A stretch of 49,782 bases of DNA from Alphaproteobacteria bacterium (GCA_016869835.1 VGDH01000006.1:1-49782); one strand, 5' to 3'; counted from the first letter of the stretch, positions 1-9,751 are shown. Program-made: numbers and translations. The notes: generated from the sequence alone by a model not told the origin.

Positions 1-1010
1 GATGCGGCCTTCGCGGGCAGGCCCAGAAGGATCTGGCGGATCAAGACCCCGGCATGGGCGGCGGCGACATGGGTGAACTGAAGCCCCCCCGCGACATCGC
101 CCATGGCATAGACCCGCCGATTGGTGGTCGACCGCAGGTTGGCCCCCACGGTAACACCGCTGCGACTGTGGGCAATGCCGCCCGCCTCAAGGTTCAGCCG
201 CTCGATCGCGGGCTTGCGCCCGGCCGCGACCATCAGGTGCGAGCCGGTCAGAACCTGGCCGTCGGCTAGCACGGCCTCGACGCCCTGCGGCACCCGGCGC
301 AGGCGCACCACGCCCTGCCCCTCGATGATCTCCACCCCCTCGGCCCGCAGCGCGGCCAGCAGCACCGCTGCACAGTCCGGGTCATCGCGCCCCAAAGCGC
401 GCGCGGCCTCGATCACCGTCACCCGGCAGCCCAGCCGCCTGTGGGCCTGCGCCATTTCCATGCCGATGGGTCCACCGCCCAGGATCAGCAGATGATCGGG
501 CCGGTCGCGCAGGGCAACGATCGTCTCGTTGGTCAGATAGGGCACCTCTTCGACGCCCGGCACCGGCGGAATGGCCGCATGCGAGCCGGTGGCTATGACA
601 AAGCGGCGGGCACGGACGATGGTCTCGCCCGCCTTAACCTCACGCGGGGAGATGAACCGCGCCCAGTCGCGCAGGACGGTGACGCCAAGGCCCTCGAACC
701 GCTCTTGGCTGTCATGGGGGGCGATGGCGGCGATGATGCCCGCCACATGGTCCTTGACGGCGGCAAAGTCGATTGTGGGCTCAACCGGGGTGATGCCAAA
801 AGCCGCCCCGCTCCGCATGGCCTCGGCCGCCTTACCCGCCGCCAAAAGCGCCTTTGACGGCACGCAGCCTGTGTTCAGGCAATCGCCGCCCATCTCGGCC
901 CCTTCGATCAGCACCACACGCGCGCCCATTTGCACGGCACCTGCCGCCAGCGACAGCCCGCCAGAGCCGGCACCGATCACGCAAAGGTCGGGGATGAGGA
1001 TCTGTTTCAT
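1..1010 (-). CDS. FAD-dependent pyridine nucleotide-disulfide oxidoreductase (C-terminus outside window)
   Basis: Partial gene: 336 codons are present and the dimerisation domain, about 130 residues in relatives, lies outside the window. An FAD-binding GAGSGG motif is at residues 13-18. The redox-active motif GGDCLNTGCVPSK places its two Cys at about 44 and 49, as in dihydrolipoamide dehydrogenase and mercuric reductase. A second Rossmann motif (LILGGGPIGME) follows near residue 165 and the FAD-contacting GDVAGG near residue 300. It would move electrons between NAD(P)H and a disulfide or related substrate in the cytoplasm; the substrate cannot be told from this part. The ATG overlaps the stop of the upstream VTT gene (ATGA), so the two are translationally coupled. 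No MerR or mercury-transport gene is visible, so mercury reduction is not implied. Confidence 0.9.
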   Translation of the reverse strand, partial: MKQILIPDLCVIGAGSGGLSLAAGAVQMGARVVLIEGAEMGGDCLNTGCVPSKALLAAGKAAEAMRSGAAFGITPVEPTIDFAAVKDHVAGIIAAIAPHDSQERFEGLGVTVLRDWARFISPREVKAGETIVRARRFVIATGSHAAIPPVPGVEEVPYLTNETIVALRDRPDHLLILGGGPIGMEMAQAHRRLGCRVTVIEAARALGRDDPDCAAVLLAALRAEGVEIIEGQGVVRLRRVPQGVEAVLADGQVLTGSHLMVAAGRKPAIERLNLEAGGIAHSRSGVTVGANLRSTTNRRVYAMGDVAGGLQFTHVAAAHAGVLIRQILLGLPAKAA

Positions 1011-1774
1011 GCGGCCCTCTTGCGCTGCAGCGCCTTGATGATGATCGGCATGGCCGACAAAGCGGCCAGCCCCAGAAGCGGCAAAAGGACCGGCGGGCTG
1101 AAGATGATGCCCAGATCCGGCGCCGTGCCTTGGGCAAAGACCTCGCCTAGACCTGCGCCAATCGAGGTAAAGACAATTCCCCCCGGCACGATACCGATGG
1201 CGGTGGTCACCACAAAGGGCCAGAGCCGGATGCCCGCAAAGGCCGGTATCAGGTTGGCAAGGAAGAAGGGCACCACCGGCACCAGCCGCATCATCAGCAG
1301 GACCGACCATTGATTGGCCTGCAATCCCGCCTGCAACCGCGTCACCGCTCCACCCCGCGCGGCAATCCTGGCCGAGACATCGGCCCCGATCCCGGCGCGG
1401 GCAGCCAGAAAGACCAGCCCAGCCCCAAGGGTGGCAGCGATGACATTGTAAAGCGTGCCGGGAAACATCCCGAACAGGAACCCGCCTGCAAGCGTGGCGA
1501 TGGTCGCGCCAGGCAGCGACAGGGCCACAATCGCCCCATAGGCCGCGATGAAACCAAGGCTCGCCCACAGGAAATGCGCATCACGAAAGGCCAAAAGCGC
1601 CTCGCGGTGGCGGGCCAAGGCGTCAAAGGTCAGGAAATCGCGCAAGGTTAAGGCCCCCAGCGCCGCCCCCACCGCCAAAAGCACAAGCGGCAAATGGCGG
1701 AACCAGCCCCGCGATTGCGGGGCAGCCGGGGCGGAAACCTCGCCCTCGGGCGGCGGATCGGATGTTCTGTTCAT
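1007..1774 (-). CDS. TVP38/TMEM64 (VTT domain, DedA-like) membrane protein
   Basis: 255 residues with a short Pro/Glu-rich cytoplasmic N-terminus, a first membrane segment near residues 28-45 and several more to the C-terminus, which ends in a basic KALQRKRAA tail. The central stretch with FGMFPGTLYNVIAATLGA followed by a re-entrant-like region is the signature of the VTT/SNARE-associated family. Relatives are inner-membrane proteins, and some scramble or transport lipids; the exact substrate of this branch is unknown. The stop overlaps the start of the downstream flavin oxidoreductase, a pairing I recognise from other alphaproteobacteria, which suggests a shared redox or membrane task. The last point is inference. 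Confidence 0.88.
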   Translation of the reverse strand: MNRTSDPPPEGEVSAPAAPQSRGWFRHLPLVLLAVGAALGALTLRDFLTFDALARHREALLAFRDAHFLWASLGFIAAYGAIVALSLPGATIATLAGGFLFGMFPGTLYNVIAATLGAGLVFLAARAGIGADVSARIAARGGAVTRLQAGLQANQWSVLLMMRLVPVVPFFLANLIPAFAGIRLWPFVVTTAIGIVPGGIVFTSIGAGLGEVFAQGTAPDLGIIFSPPVLLPLLGLAALSAMPIIIKALQRKRAA

Positions 1775-1935
1775 GGCAGCAACATGGGGCCAAGCCGACC
1801 CAAAGCGCCAGAGGCTTCACGCGCGCTTGATGCTGCGCGAGGCAAATGGGCAGATCTTGTTCGAAATCTTTCAGTTTCGAACCTGCGCCAGACGGCCATG
1901 GCCGGAAATGTTGCAGAATTCCCGCGAAAGCCGCG

Positions 1936-1964
1936 TTGACAGCCGCAGCGCGCCTGCTTAAAGA
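1936..1964 (+). promoter_or_regulatory. sigma70-type promoter of rpmH-rnpA-yidD
   Basis: TTGACA at 1936-1941 and TAAAGA at 1959-1964 are separated by exactly 17 bases. The predicted start of transcription is near 1971, about 60 bases before rpmH. The rest of the 255-base gap between the VTT gene and rpmH (1775-2029) shows no gene. Confidence 0.7.
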
Positions 1965-2029
1965 CCGGGCTTCAAGTTACCGCCCTCGATTCTGCAAAGG
2001 TTCGGGCACCCGTCTTATGGAGAGCCGCG

Positions 2030-2164
2030 ATGAAGCGCACTTACCAACCGTCGATCCTGGTCCGCAAGCGCCGCCACGGTTTCCGCGCCCGCATGGCCAC
2101 CAAAGGCGGCCGCCTGGTGCTGGCCGCCCGCCGCGCCAAGGGCCGTCACAAGCTGTCGGCTTGA
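2030..2164 (+). CDS. rpmH: 50S ribosomal protein bL34
   Basis: A 44-residue, very basic protein beginning MKRTYQPS and containing [11 protein letters not shown] and a [19 protein letters not shown] end, the invariant pattern of bL34. It is a late-assembling protein of the large ribosomal subunit. It starts the conserved rpmH-rnpA-yidD order and sits 65 bases behind a good promoter. Its size equals the family norm. Confidence 0.98.
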   Translation: MKRTYQPSILVRKRRHGFRARMATKGGRLVLAARRAKGRHKLSA

Positions 2165-2192
2165 TCCCGGCGGCCTCGCTTGGGGCCTGACC

Positions 2193-2612
2193 ATGGATAA
2201 GGACATGACACCGCCGGAAACGCCGGGCCAAGGCAAAGCTGCCAAGGCGCCCGAAGCGGCTCCGGCGGTCTCGCTTTGCCTGACAACCCTGACGCAGCGC
2301 GCCGACTTCCTGCGCGCCGCCTTGGCCCTCAGGGTAGCCACCGGCGGGTTCCTGCTGCAGGCCCGCGACCGCCGCGATGACCGCGCCGAAATCCGGGTGG
2401 GCTTTACCGCTTCGAAAAAGATCGGGAATGCCGTGACCCGCAACCGGGCCAAACGCCGGTTGCGCGCCCTCAGCCGCGAGGTGCTGACCACGGCTGGCAG
2501 GGCGGGTTGGGACTATGTCCTGGTGGCCAAGCCGGGCGTGACGACGCTGCGCGACTATGCGCTCTTGCTCAGCGATCTGCGCGGCGCGCTGGGCCGCATC
2601 CACAAGCCATGA
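2193..2612 (+). CDS. rnpA: ribonuclease P protein component
   Basis: 139 residues. The RNR signature is visible as [12 protein letters not shown] near residues 79-90, preceded by [11 protein letters not shown], the canonical beta-strand and helix that bind the RNase P RNA. The protein assists 5' maturation of tRNAs. About 25 residues at the N-terminus are Pro/Ala-rich and not part of the conserved fold; a second ATG four codons in (2205) is possible. The stop overlaps the yidD start as ATGA, so the two are coupled. Confidence 0.96.
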   Translation: MDKDMTPPETPGQGKAAKAPEAAPAVSLCLTTLTQRADFLRAALALRVATGGFLLQARDRRDDRAEIRVGFTASKKIGNAVTRNRAKRRLRALSREVLTTAGRAGWDYVLVAKPGVTTLRDYALLLSDLRGALGRIHKP

Positions 2613-2857
2613 CGCCGCTTGCCCATCTGGCCGCCTTGCCTGTGCGCGCCTACCGGCTTCTCCTGTCGCCCTGGGTCGGGCATGGCTGCCGGTTCCAGCC
2701 CACCTGCTCGGCCTATGCGCTTGAGGCACTGGAACGCCACGGCGGCTTGAAAGGAAGCTACCTTGCCGCCCATCGCATCTGCCGCTGCCATCCTTGGGGT
2801 GGCCACGGCTATGACCCGGTCCCCGGAGCCGACCCTGAACAAGACAAGGCCCGCTGA
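2609..2857 (+). CDS. yidD: membrane protein insertion efficiency factor YidD
   Basis: 82 residues with the family core [20 protein letters not shown] followed by [20 protein letters not shown] and HGYDPVP. This is the small Cys-containing amphipathic protein that associates with the inner membrane and helps YidC insert proteins. It overlaps rnpA by four bases. In this genome ttcA and a degraded EAL gene separate it from yidC. Confidence 0.96.
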   Translation: MTPLAHLAALPVRAYRLLLSPWVGHGCRFQPTCSAYALEALERHGGLKGSYLAAHRICRCHPWGGHGYDPVPGADPEQDKAR

Positions 2858-2884
2858 CCGCCGCCCCTTCTTTACGGACCGCTG

Positions 2885-2967
2885 TTCATCTTGGCACAAA
2901 TACCCCCACCGGAGGCTCTTATGGCCGGCATCGGATGCTCCGCGGGGGGTATTTGGGCCAAGATGAA
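2885..2967. repeat. intergenic inverted repeat, copy 1 (TTCATCTTGGC family)
   Basis: Left arm starts TTCATCTTGGCACAAATACC at 2885; the right arm ends GGTATTTGGGCCAAGATGAA at 2967. The roughly 30-base arms match at about nine of ten positions and the loop-proximal ends are CCGGAGG and CTCCGCGG. The same element recurs at 19777-19859 and, with arms in the opposite order, near 38512 and 45495. As RNA it would form a strong hairpin between yidD and ttcA, possibly a terminator or stabiliser. Confidence 0.8.
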
Positions 2968-3023
2968 AAGGCTTTCCCGCGCGCCCGGTTTCTGCGATGG
3001 AACAGCATCTTCGAGGGTTTTCC

Positions 3024-3899
3024 ATGCTGGACGACGAGCTTTCCGACGACATCCATCCGCTGTTTCACGGCGCGCCGAAGTCGACCGAGTTCCGCAAGCT
3101 GCGCAAGCGGCTGGTGCAGAACGTGCGCGAGGCGACCCAGACCTATGGCATGATCGAACCTGGCGCGCGCTGGCTGGTCTGTCTGTCGGGTGGAAAGGAC
3201 AGTTATACCCTTCTGGCCATTCTGCACGAGTTGAAATGGCGCGGGCTTTTGCCAGTCGATCTTCTGGCCTGCAACCTTGATCAGGGTCAACCCGGTTTTC
3301 CTGCCACCGTCCTACCCGAGTTCCTGAGGCGCATGCAGGTGCCGCATCGGATCGAGTATCAGGACACCTATTCGGTGGTGACGTCCAAGATCGCGCCGGG
3401 GGGCACGATGTGTTCGCTCTGCTCGCGGCTGCGGCGCGGGAACCTCTACCGAATCGCGCGCGAAGAGGGCTGTTCGGCCGTGGTGCTGGGCCATCATCGC
3501 GATGACATTCTGGAAACCTTTTTCATGAACCTCTTTCACGGCGGGCGGCTGGCCAGCATGCCGCCGAAGCTGGTGAACGAAGAGGGCGATCTGTTCCTTT
3601 ATCGCCCGCTTGCCTTTGTCGCCGAGGCCGATTGCGACCGGTTTGCCCGCGCGATGAACTATCCGATCATTCCCTGCGATCTGTGCGGCAGTCAGGAAGG
3701 CTTGCAGCGCGCGCAGGTGAAGAAGCTGCTGGATGAGTGGGAGGCGCGCACGCCGGGCCGCCGTCAGGTGATGTTCCGGGCCTTGATGAATGTGCGCCCC
3801 TCGCATCTGGCCGATCCGGGCCTGTTCGACTTTGCCGGGCTCTTGCGGGAAACGGGAACATTTAGCGAAAATCCTCCGCAACTTCGGGATGCGGATTAA
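3024..3899 (+). CDS. ttcA: tRNA 2-thiocytidine(32) synthetase TtcA
   Basis: 291 residues from ATG 3024, chosen because GAGG lies seven bases upstream and [12 protein letters not shown] looks like the family start; an ATG at 2997 would add nine residues. The PP-loop SGGKDS is at about 55-60 for ATP binding. CSLC gives Cys at about 130 and 133, and PCDLC gives a further Cys at about 218 and 221; three such Cys bind the [4Fe-4S] cluster that handles sulfur in this family. It thiolates C32 in some tRNAs. It lies between yidD and the EAL pseudogene on the same strand. Confidence 0.94.
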   Translation: MLDDELSDDIHPLFHGAPKSTEFRKLRKRLVQNVREATQTYGMIEPGARWLVCLSGGKDSYTLLAILHELKWRGLLPVDLLACNLDQGQPGFPATVLPEFLRRMQVPHRIEYQDTYSVVTSKIAPGGTMCSLCSRLRRGNLYRIAREEGCSAVVLGHHRDDILETFFMNLFHGGRLASMPPKLVNEEGDLFLYRPLAFVAEADCDRFARAMNYPIIPCDLCGSQEGLQRAQVKKLLDEWEARTPGRRQVMFRALMNVRPSHLADPGLFDFAGLLRETGTFSENPPQLRDAD

Positions 3900-3972
3900 C
3901 AAAGCCATCAAGGTCTTTGCCTAGCGTTTCCACTGCCGGGGCTGTCCCGGTCAAGAGCTGGAGACGTGGTTC

Positions 3973-5608
3973 ATGCCCCCTTCATTCGCCGCCCGATTGC
4001 TCCGCGCTGCCCGTGGTCTGGCTTCCCTGATGCGGCGGCCCGAGATGATCCTGTTTCTGCCCGCGATCACGCAGGCGGCCTTCTGGTTCGGGGGCGAGCG
4101 GGTTTTGGTTCTGGTGGCGTTGGGGGCGCCACTGGTGTTCGCCCTGGCCGGGGCGTTTCGGCAGGCAGATCCACTGCCCGCGCTTCCCGATGCGCTGGGG
4201 GGGGCTGGGATTGCGGACGCATGTAGTTTCCGCGCTTGAGGCGATCTTGCAGGACGAACCGATCAGCGGCAGGACGACGGCCTGCCTTGTGGTGCAGTTC
4301 GATGACATGGATCAGGTGCTGGACCGCCATGGCCGCGCCGCGCAGACCGAGGTCTTGACCCGCTGCGCCGAACGCCTTTGCGCGGCGCTGCGCAGCGGGG
4401 ATCTTGTGGCCCGGCTGGAGAGCGGGGGCTTTGGTGTCGCGCTTGCCCCGGTGCGGCGGCTGGATCCGGAAACCGTGGTCCAGCTTGCCTCGCGCTTGCA
4501 GGCCGCGGTCAACGTGCCGATCTCGCTTAATGCCCAGCGGATCTACGTCTCGGCCTCGGTGGGGTTCTGTCTGGCATCGCGTGCGCCCCTGCCGCGCGGC
4601 ACGGCTTTGCTCGAGGCGGCACAGGTCGCCGCGGATGAGGCTTTGCGCCACGGTCCGGGGGCCATTCGGGCCTATGCGCCCGAGATGGCGCGCCACCGCG
4701 CCGATCGCGATGCGCTGCGGGAAGAGTTGGAGCAGGCGCTGGACGAGGGCTAAATCCGCGCACATTTCCAGCCGCAGATTTCCACCTATACCGGGGCCAT
4801 CAGTGGCTTTGAGGCGCTGGCGCGCTGATATCACCCTGCCCGCGGGCTGATTCCGCCCGCCGATTTCCTGCCGATTCTTGAAGATGCGGGGCTGTCCGAA
4901 CGGCTGGGCGAGGTGATGCTGTTCAACGCACTGACCGCGCTGTCACGCTGGGACAGGGCGGGCCTTGATGTGCCGACGGTTGCGGTGAATTTCTCGGCAG
5001 CCGAACTTCGCAATCCGAAGCTTTCGGAAAAACTGAAATGGGAACTTGACCGATTTGGCCTCGAACCGCGCCGCCTTTGTGTCGAGATCCTTGAGCATGT
5101 GGTGGCAGGCACCGACAATGATGTGATCGTGGCCAATATCGCCGCCCTGGCACAGATGGGTTGCGGCATTGATCTGGATGATTTCGGCACCGGGCACGCC
5201 TCGATTACCTCGGTCCGGCGGTTTGCAGTGCGGCGGATCAAGATTGACCGCAGCTTTGTGACCAAGGTGGATGAGGATCGCGAGCAGCAGAGGATGGTGG
5301 CGGCGATCCTGTCGATGGCCGAGCAGCTGGGACTGCAGACGCTGGCCGAGGGGGTCGAGACACCGGGCGAACATGCCATGCTGGCGCAACTGGGGTGCGG
5401 CGCAGTGCAGGGCTTTGGCATCGCCCGGCCGATGCCTGTCGATGAAACGCTGGACTGGATCGAGCGGCACCGCACCCGACCCGCCGCCGCCCCGCGCATC
5501 AGCCATCGCGCCCGCTGGGCGCGCGCGCGGGGCCGGGGGCGGCGCTTGTGCCCCATTCGGCCGCGAAAAGACGCGCTTTCCTGGGGATTGACAGGGGAAA
5601 GCGCTTGA
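3973..5608 (+). pseudogene. broken GGDEF-EAL cyclic-di-GMP signalling protein
   Basis: Three lesions break one recognisable gene. The N-terminal frame (from ATG 3973) encodes two membrane segments and runs into an eight-G tract at 4197-4204; seven Gs would keep frame with the rest. The following GGDEF-like domain has a degenerate SGGFG in place of GGDEF. An in-frame TAA at 4751-4753 lies just before the EAL domain, and a TGA at 4826-4828 replaces the Trp expected after FEALAR. Beyond these, the EAL domain is well preserved: NFSAAELRNP, CVEILEHV, DDFGTGHAS, KIDRSFV and AEGVET. The original would have been a membrane-bound c-di-GMP phosphodiesterase. Sequencing error could explain one lesion but hardly all three. 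Confidence 0.85.
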
Positions 5609-5669
5609 CCTTTTGCCGCCCCTGGCGTTGAACCACCGCTGACCCAGAACAGGAATGGTGGTGGTCCGG

Positions 5670-7493
5670 ATGGACGATCAGAACAAGAATCTTCTCCTTG
5701 CAACTGCGCTCAGCTTCATGGTGATCCTCGCCTGGTTTGTCGGCGGGCCGATCCTGTTTCCGCAGTGGTTCCCCGAAGTGCCCGTGGCCCAGCAGGCCGC
5801 CGCACCGGCAACCGCACCAGAGGCCCCTGCCGCCCCTTCGACGGCCGAAGCTGCCGCCACCGCCGCCAGCAACGAGCCCGCCCCCGAGGCGCCGCGCCTG
5901 GCAATCGACACGCCCAAGCTGTCGGGCAGCCTGTCGCTGGCCGGTGGCCGGATCGACGATCTTTCGCTGAAGGGGTATCGCAAGACGGTCGATCCGAACT
6001 CGCCGCAGGTGCGGCTCTTGTCGCCGGTGGGGCAGGAGCACCCCTATTACGCGGTTTTTGGCTGGCTGGCGGGCAACGGGCTTGAACCGGCCGACGTCCC
6101 CGATGCCAAGACCCAGTGGAGCGTTGTCGGCAACGCCAATCTGACGTCTGACACCCCGGTCACGCTGCAGTGGAAGAACACCAAGGGCCTGACCTTTACC
6201 CGCACGGTCAGCATCGACGCCGATTTCATGTTCACCATCACCGACAAGGTGGACAATGCCGGCAGCGCCGAGGCGCGGCTTGCGCCCTATGGCATTGTGG
6301 CCCGCCATGGCCTTCCCAAGCTGCAGAACACCTATATCGTCCATGAAGGTTTGGTGCGGCGCACCGATGGCACCTTCGGCGAGGTGGATTACGCCGATTT
6401 CGCCGATTTCGCCGTGCCCGAGGGCGAGGCGCTGCCAACCGACAAGCAGGCCGCCACCACCGACGGCTGGATCGGCTTTACCGACCATTACTGGATGGCA
6501 ACGCTCGTGCCCGAACAGGGCAAGCCTTGGACATCCATTGCCAAGTACGTGCCGCAGAACAACATCTATCAGGCCGAGGTGCGCCATGACGTGATGGCCA
6601 TCGCCCACGGCACCAGCGCCGAGGTGACGACGCGGCTTTATACCGGGGCCAAGGAATGGGAGACCATCCGCAGCTATCAGAATGAGATGGGCATCGCCGG
6701 CTTCATCGATTCGATCGACTGGGGCTGGTTCTACTTCCTGACAAAACCGATCTTTGCGCTGCTGCACTGGCTGAATGCCACCATCGGCAACATGGGTCTG
6801 GCGATCATCGCGCTGACCTTCGTGTTGAAGATCCTCGTGCTGCCCCTGGCTTATAAATCCTATGTCTCGATGGCGCGCATGAAAGAATTGCAGCCCGAGA
6901 TGGAGGCGATCAAAGAGCGCGCGGGCGAGGACAAGCAGAAGATGCAGCGCGAGATGATGCAGCTTTACAAGGACCGGAAGGTGAACCCGGCTGCGGGCTG
7001 TCTGCCGATCCTGATCCAGATCCCGATCTTCTTTGCCCTGTTCAAGGTGATCTCGGTCACGCTGGAATTGCGGCACGCCGCCTTCTTCGGCTGGCTGAAT
7101 GACCTGGCCGCGCCGGACAGTTCCTCGATCTACAACCTCTTTGGCCTGATGCCCTGGGATGGCCCGGTTACGGGCAGCCTGACCCACATGATCTTCCTTG
7201 GCATCCTGCCGATCATTCTGGGCATCACCATGTGGATGCAGCAGAAGCTGAACCCTGCCCCCACGGATCCGATCCAGCAGCAGATCTTTGCCTGGATGCC
7301 TTGGGTGTTCATGTTCATGATGTCGACCTTCGCCTCGGGCCTGATCATCTACTGGATCACGAACAACACGATCACCTTCATCCAGCAGTATCTGATCATG
7401 ACCAGTCATGGCAGCCGACCGGACTTCTTTGGCAACATCAAAGCCGGGGTCAAGAAGCCAACGGCTGTGTCGGACAAGAGCAAGAAGAAATGA
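5670..7493 (+). CDS. yidC: membrane protein insertase YidC/Oxa1
   Basis: 607 residues from ATG 5670, giving MDDQNKNLLLATALSF, the usual alphaproteobacterial start; an ATG at 5655 would add five residues. The order is a first membrane helix (10-30), an Ala/Pro-rich linker (40-75), a large periplasmic beta-domain to about 340, then the conserved insertase core with FYFLTKPIF, GNMGLAIIALTFVLKI, PAAGCLPILIQIPIFFALF and a C-terminal helix pair ending in a Lys-rich tail. It inserts inner-membrane proteins alone or with SecY, which is also encoded in this window. Its stop overlaps the next ATG (ATGA). Confidence 0.97.
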   Translation: MDDQNKNLLLATALSFMVILAWFVGGPILFPQWFPEVPVAQQAAAPATAPEAPAAPSTAEAAATAASNEPAPEAPRLAIDTPKLSGSLSLAGGRIDDLSLKGYRKTVDPNSPQVRLLSPVGQEHPYYAVFGWLAGNGLEPADVPDAKTQWSVVGNANLTSDTPVTLQWKNTKGLTFTRTVSIDADFMFTITDKVDNAGSAEARLAPYGIVARHGLPKLQNTYIVHEGLVRRTDGTFGEVDYADFADFAVPEGEALPTDKQAATTDGWIGFTDHYWMATLVPEQGKPWTSIAKYVPQNNIYQAEVRHDVMAIAHGTSAEVTTRLYTGAKEWETIRSYQNEMGIAGFIDSIDWGWFYFLTKPIFALLHWLNATIGNMGLAIIALTFVLKILVLPLAYKSYVSMARMKELQPEMEAIKERAGEDKQKMQREMMQLYKDRKVNPAAGCLPILIQIPIFFALFKVISVTLELRHAAFFGWLNDLAAPDSSSIYNLFGLMPWDGPVTGSLTHMIFLGILPIILGITMWMQQKLNPAPTDPIQQQIFAWMPWVFMFMMSTFASGLIIYWITNNTITFIQQYLIMTSHGSRPDFFGNIKAGVKKPTAVSDKSKKK

Positions 7494-8236
7494 CGAGACG
7501 GCTGGCGCAAATCTGCCGCCACCCGATCAAGGGACACGGACGCGAAACCCTCGCGTCCGTTCGTCTTTCGGAAGGCGCCTGCCTGCCTTGGGACCGGCGT
7601 TGGGCGGTCGCGCATGAAGCGGCCCGGCTGGAGCCCGGCTGGAACCCTTGCATGAATTTCGCCCGCGGGGCGAAGGCGCCCGAGTTGATGGCGATCACCA
7701 GCGTGCTGGATGAGGGGACGGGCCGCGTGACCTTGCACCACCCGGCGCGGGGCGAGATCCGGTTCCGACCGGATGATCCGGCCGATCTTCACCGGTTTCT
7801 GGACTGGGTGGGCCCGTTGATCCCGGAAAGCCGGGCCCGGCCCGCGCAGATCGTCAGCGCCGGGCGTGGCATGACCGACAGCGATTTTCCCTCGGTTGCC
7901 ATCCTGTCGATGGCCTCGCTCGCCGATCTATCGGCGCGCATGGGGCAGGATCTTTCCACCCATCGCTGGCGCGGCAATCTCTGGCTGGAAGGCGCCGCGC
8001 CCTGGGCCGAGTTCGACTGGACCGGCAGAGACATTCGCATCGGCGAGGCGGTCTTGCGGGTGCAAGAGCGCATCACCCGCTGCACTGCAACCCAGGTGAA
8101 CCCCGAAAGCGGCAAGACCGATGCCCAAACCCTCTCGGCGCTTGAGGCGCATTTTGGCCACCAGGATTTCGGGGTTTATGCGACGGTCATCCAGGGCGGC
8201 ACGGTCGCACTTGGCGATGAATGGAGCCTGCCATGA
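7490..8236 (+). CDS. MOSC domain protein (molybdenum-cofactor sulfurase C-terminal-like)
   Basis: 248 residues starting MTRRLAQICRHPIKGHGRE, a typical MOSC N-terminal beta-barrel start with the PIKG motif. The MOSC core follows with RWRGNLWLEG near residue 160 and a Cys in ITRCTATQVNPESG near 200, the position that carries sulfur or contacts the pterin cofactor in relatives. Members bind molybdenum-cofactor-type ligands or reduce N-hydroxylated compounds; the reaction of this one is not known. It overlaps yidC upstream and engB downstream by four bases each, so the three form a tight operon. Confidence 0.9.
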   Translation: MTRRLAQICRHPIKGHGRETLASVRLSEGACLPWDRRWAVAHEAARLEPGWNPCMNFARGAKAPELMAITSVLDEGTGRVTLHHPARGEIRFRPDDPADLHRFLDWVGPLIPESRARPAQIVSAGRGMTDSDFPSVAILSMASLADLSARMGQDLSTHRWRGNLWLEGAAPWAEFDWTGRDIRIGEAVLRVQERITRCTATQVNPESGKTDAQTLSALEAHFGHQDFGVYATVIQGGTVALGDEWSLP

Positions 8237-8886
8237 TGCAGATGCAATTCAAGCTGGCCGAGGCGCCGGAATTCGACGCCCGCGAAAAAGGCCGCTTGCT
8301 CTTCGCTGGCCCGGTCGATTTCGTCAAGGGGGTGGTCGCCATGTCCGGCCTGCCCGCAGCCGACCGGGTCGAGGTCTGTTTCGCTGGTCGGTCGAATGTG
8401 GGAAAATCCAGCCTGATCAACGCACTGACCGGGCGAAAGACGCTTGCCCGCGCCTCGAACACGCCGGGGCGGACGCAAGAGATCAACTATTTCGCGCTGG
8501 GCGAAGAGCGCTTTCTGGTGGACCTGCCCGGCTATGGCTATGCCGAGGCACCGGTGGCTATCGTGGCCAAATGGCAAGCGCTGTTGAAGCAGTATCTGGC
8601 CGGACGCCAGAGCCTGCGCCGGGCGTTCGTGCTGATCGACGCGCGCCATGGGGTCAAGGCGGTGGATGAAGAGATCCTCAAGCTTCTGGACCGCTCGGCT
8701 GTGACCTATCAGGCGGTGCTGACCAAGGTGGACAAGATCAACCGCGTCGAACGTGAAGCGGTGATCGAACAGGTCAAGGGCGCCTTGGCCAAGCATCCCG
8801 CCGCCTTCCCCGAAATCGTGGTGACAAGCTCGGAAAAAGGGGAAGGGATCGAAACCCTTCGGGCGATCATCGCAACGCTGGAATAG
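8233..8886 (+). CDS. engB: ribosome biogenesis GTPase YihA/EngB
   Basis: 217 residues from ATG 8233, chosen because GGAG (8223-8226) is well spaced and the start overlaps the MOSC stop as ATGA; an ATG at 8221 lacks such a site. GTPase motifs are in order: G1 GRSNVGKS at about 52-59, G2/switch I SNTPGRTQEINYF, G3 DLPGYGYA, G4 TKVDK and G5 TSS. This is the small GTPase needed for large-subunit assembly. Two hairpins follow the stop. Confidence 0.96.
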   Translation: MMQMQFKLAEAPEFDAREKGRLLFAGPVDFVKGVVAMSGLPAADRVEVCFAGRSNVGKSSLINALTGRKTLARASNTPGRTQEINYFALGEERFLVDLPGYGYAEAPVAIVAKWQALLKQYLAGRQSLRRAFVLIDARHGVKAVDEEILKLLDRSAVTYQAVLTKVDKINRVEREAVIEQVKGALAKHPAAFPEIVVTSSEKGEGIETLRAIIATLE

Positions 8887-8887
8887 G

Positions 8888-8933
8888 CCGATTTCTCCAC
8901 AAAAATCGGTCCGGAGTTTGTGCAAAACTCCGG
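8888..8933. terminator. double hairpin between convergent engB and SDR genes
   Basis: Two adjacent stem-loops: CCGATTT/AAAAATCGG at 8888-8909, and CCGGAGTTT/AAAACTCCGG with loop GTGC at 8911-8933. They lie between genes pointing at each other, so they can end transcription from both sides. Confidence 0.6.
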
Positions 8934-8935
8934 CG

Positions 8936-9679
8936 TCAGACGTGCTGCGCGCCGTTGATCTGAACCTCAGCCCCCGAAATATAGCTCGACTGATCCGAGC
9001 ACAGGAACCAGATGGCATCGGCCACTTCCGACGGCTGGCCCAGTCGGCGCATGGGCAGCTGCTCAACGATCTTTTCCGTGCCCGGCGACAGGATGGCCGT
9101 TTCGATCTCGCCCGGGGCGATGGCATTGACGCGCACGCCCATCGGGCCGAAATCATGGGCCATTTCACGCGTCAGCGCGGCAAGGGCGGCTTTTGACGTG
9201 GCATAGGCCGCCCCGGCAAACGGATGCACGCGGCTTCCCGCAATAGAGGTGACATTGACGACCGAGCCCTTGGCGGCCGACAGCTCATCCTGCAGACCGC
9301 GCGCGAGGATGATCGAGGCGAAGAAATTGACGTGAAATACCTGCCCCCAGGTGCGCAGGTCGGTTTCCAGCGTGTTCAACCGGCTGCCGCCCGGACCTTT
9401 CGGGCTGATCCCGGCATTGTTCACCAGCGCGTGCAGCTTACCCCCCAGCGTTTTCTTGATGCCTTCCAGCGCGGTGATGGTCTTGTCGGGGCTGGCCAAA
9501 TCAATCTGCACATGGTTGGCCTCGCCATTCGGCCAGGGGCAACGCGGATCGAAGGGCTGCCGGGAACAGGTCAGCACGCGCCAGCCCTCGCGCTCAAAGC
9601 GTTTGACCGTGGCATGGCCGATGCCGCGCGATGCGCCGGTCAGAAGCAGGGTTTTCTGGTCCGTCACAGTGACCTCCAT
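8936..9679 (-). CDS. short-chain dehydrogenase/reductase (SDR)
   Basis: 247 residues. The cofactor motif TGASRGIG is at about 14-21, NNAG follows near residue 90, a Ser sits in [10 protein letters not shown], and the catalytic YATSK comes near 160, so the classical Ser-Tyr-Lys set is present. The C-terminus ([15 protein letters not shown]) is typical of the FabG-like group. An Arg in the second strand (SRQPFD) hints at NADP(H) use. The substrate is unknown. The same frame stays open upstream to 10714 but runs antisense to argB, so the start was placed at ATG 9679, the first Met of the recognisable SDR fold. Confidence 0.88.
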   Translation of the reverse strand: MEVTVTDQKTLLLTGASRGIGHATVKRFEREGWRVLTCSRQPFDPRCPWPNGEANHVQIDLASPDKTITALEGIKKTLGGKLHALVNNAGISPKGPGGSRLNTLETDLRTWGQVFHVNFFASIILARGLQDELSAAKGSVVNVTSIAGSRVHPFAGAAYATSKAALAALTREMAHDFGPMGVRVNAIAPGEIETAILSPGTEKIVEQLPMRRLGQPSEVADAIWFLCSDQSSYISGAEVQINGAQHV

Positions 9680-9751
9680 TTTGGCGCCGACCTTAGGCCA
9701 ATGCGCGCCATGCGCAAGATGGCTGGGGGCAAGATAGGGGCCAATCGCCGC

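Noticed and set aside
1-1010. Mercuric reductase
   Set aside because: The GGDCLNTGCVPSK motif is shared by the whole disulfide reductase family; there is no heavy-metal domain, merR or transporter gene nearby.
5499-7409. A 636-codon open frame on the minus strand
   Set aside because: It is antisense to yidC; its His/Gln/Gly-rich translation is an artefact of codon bias.
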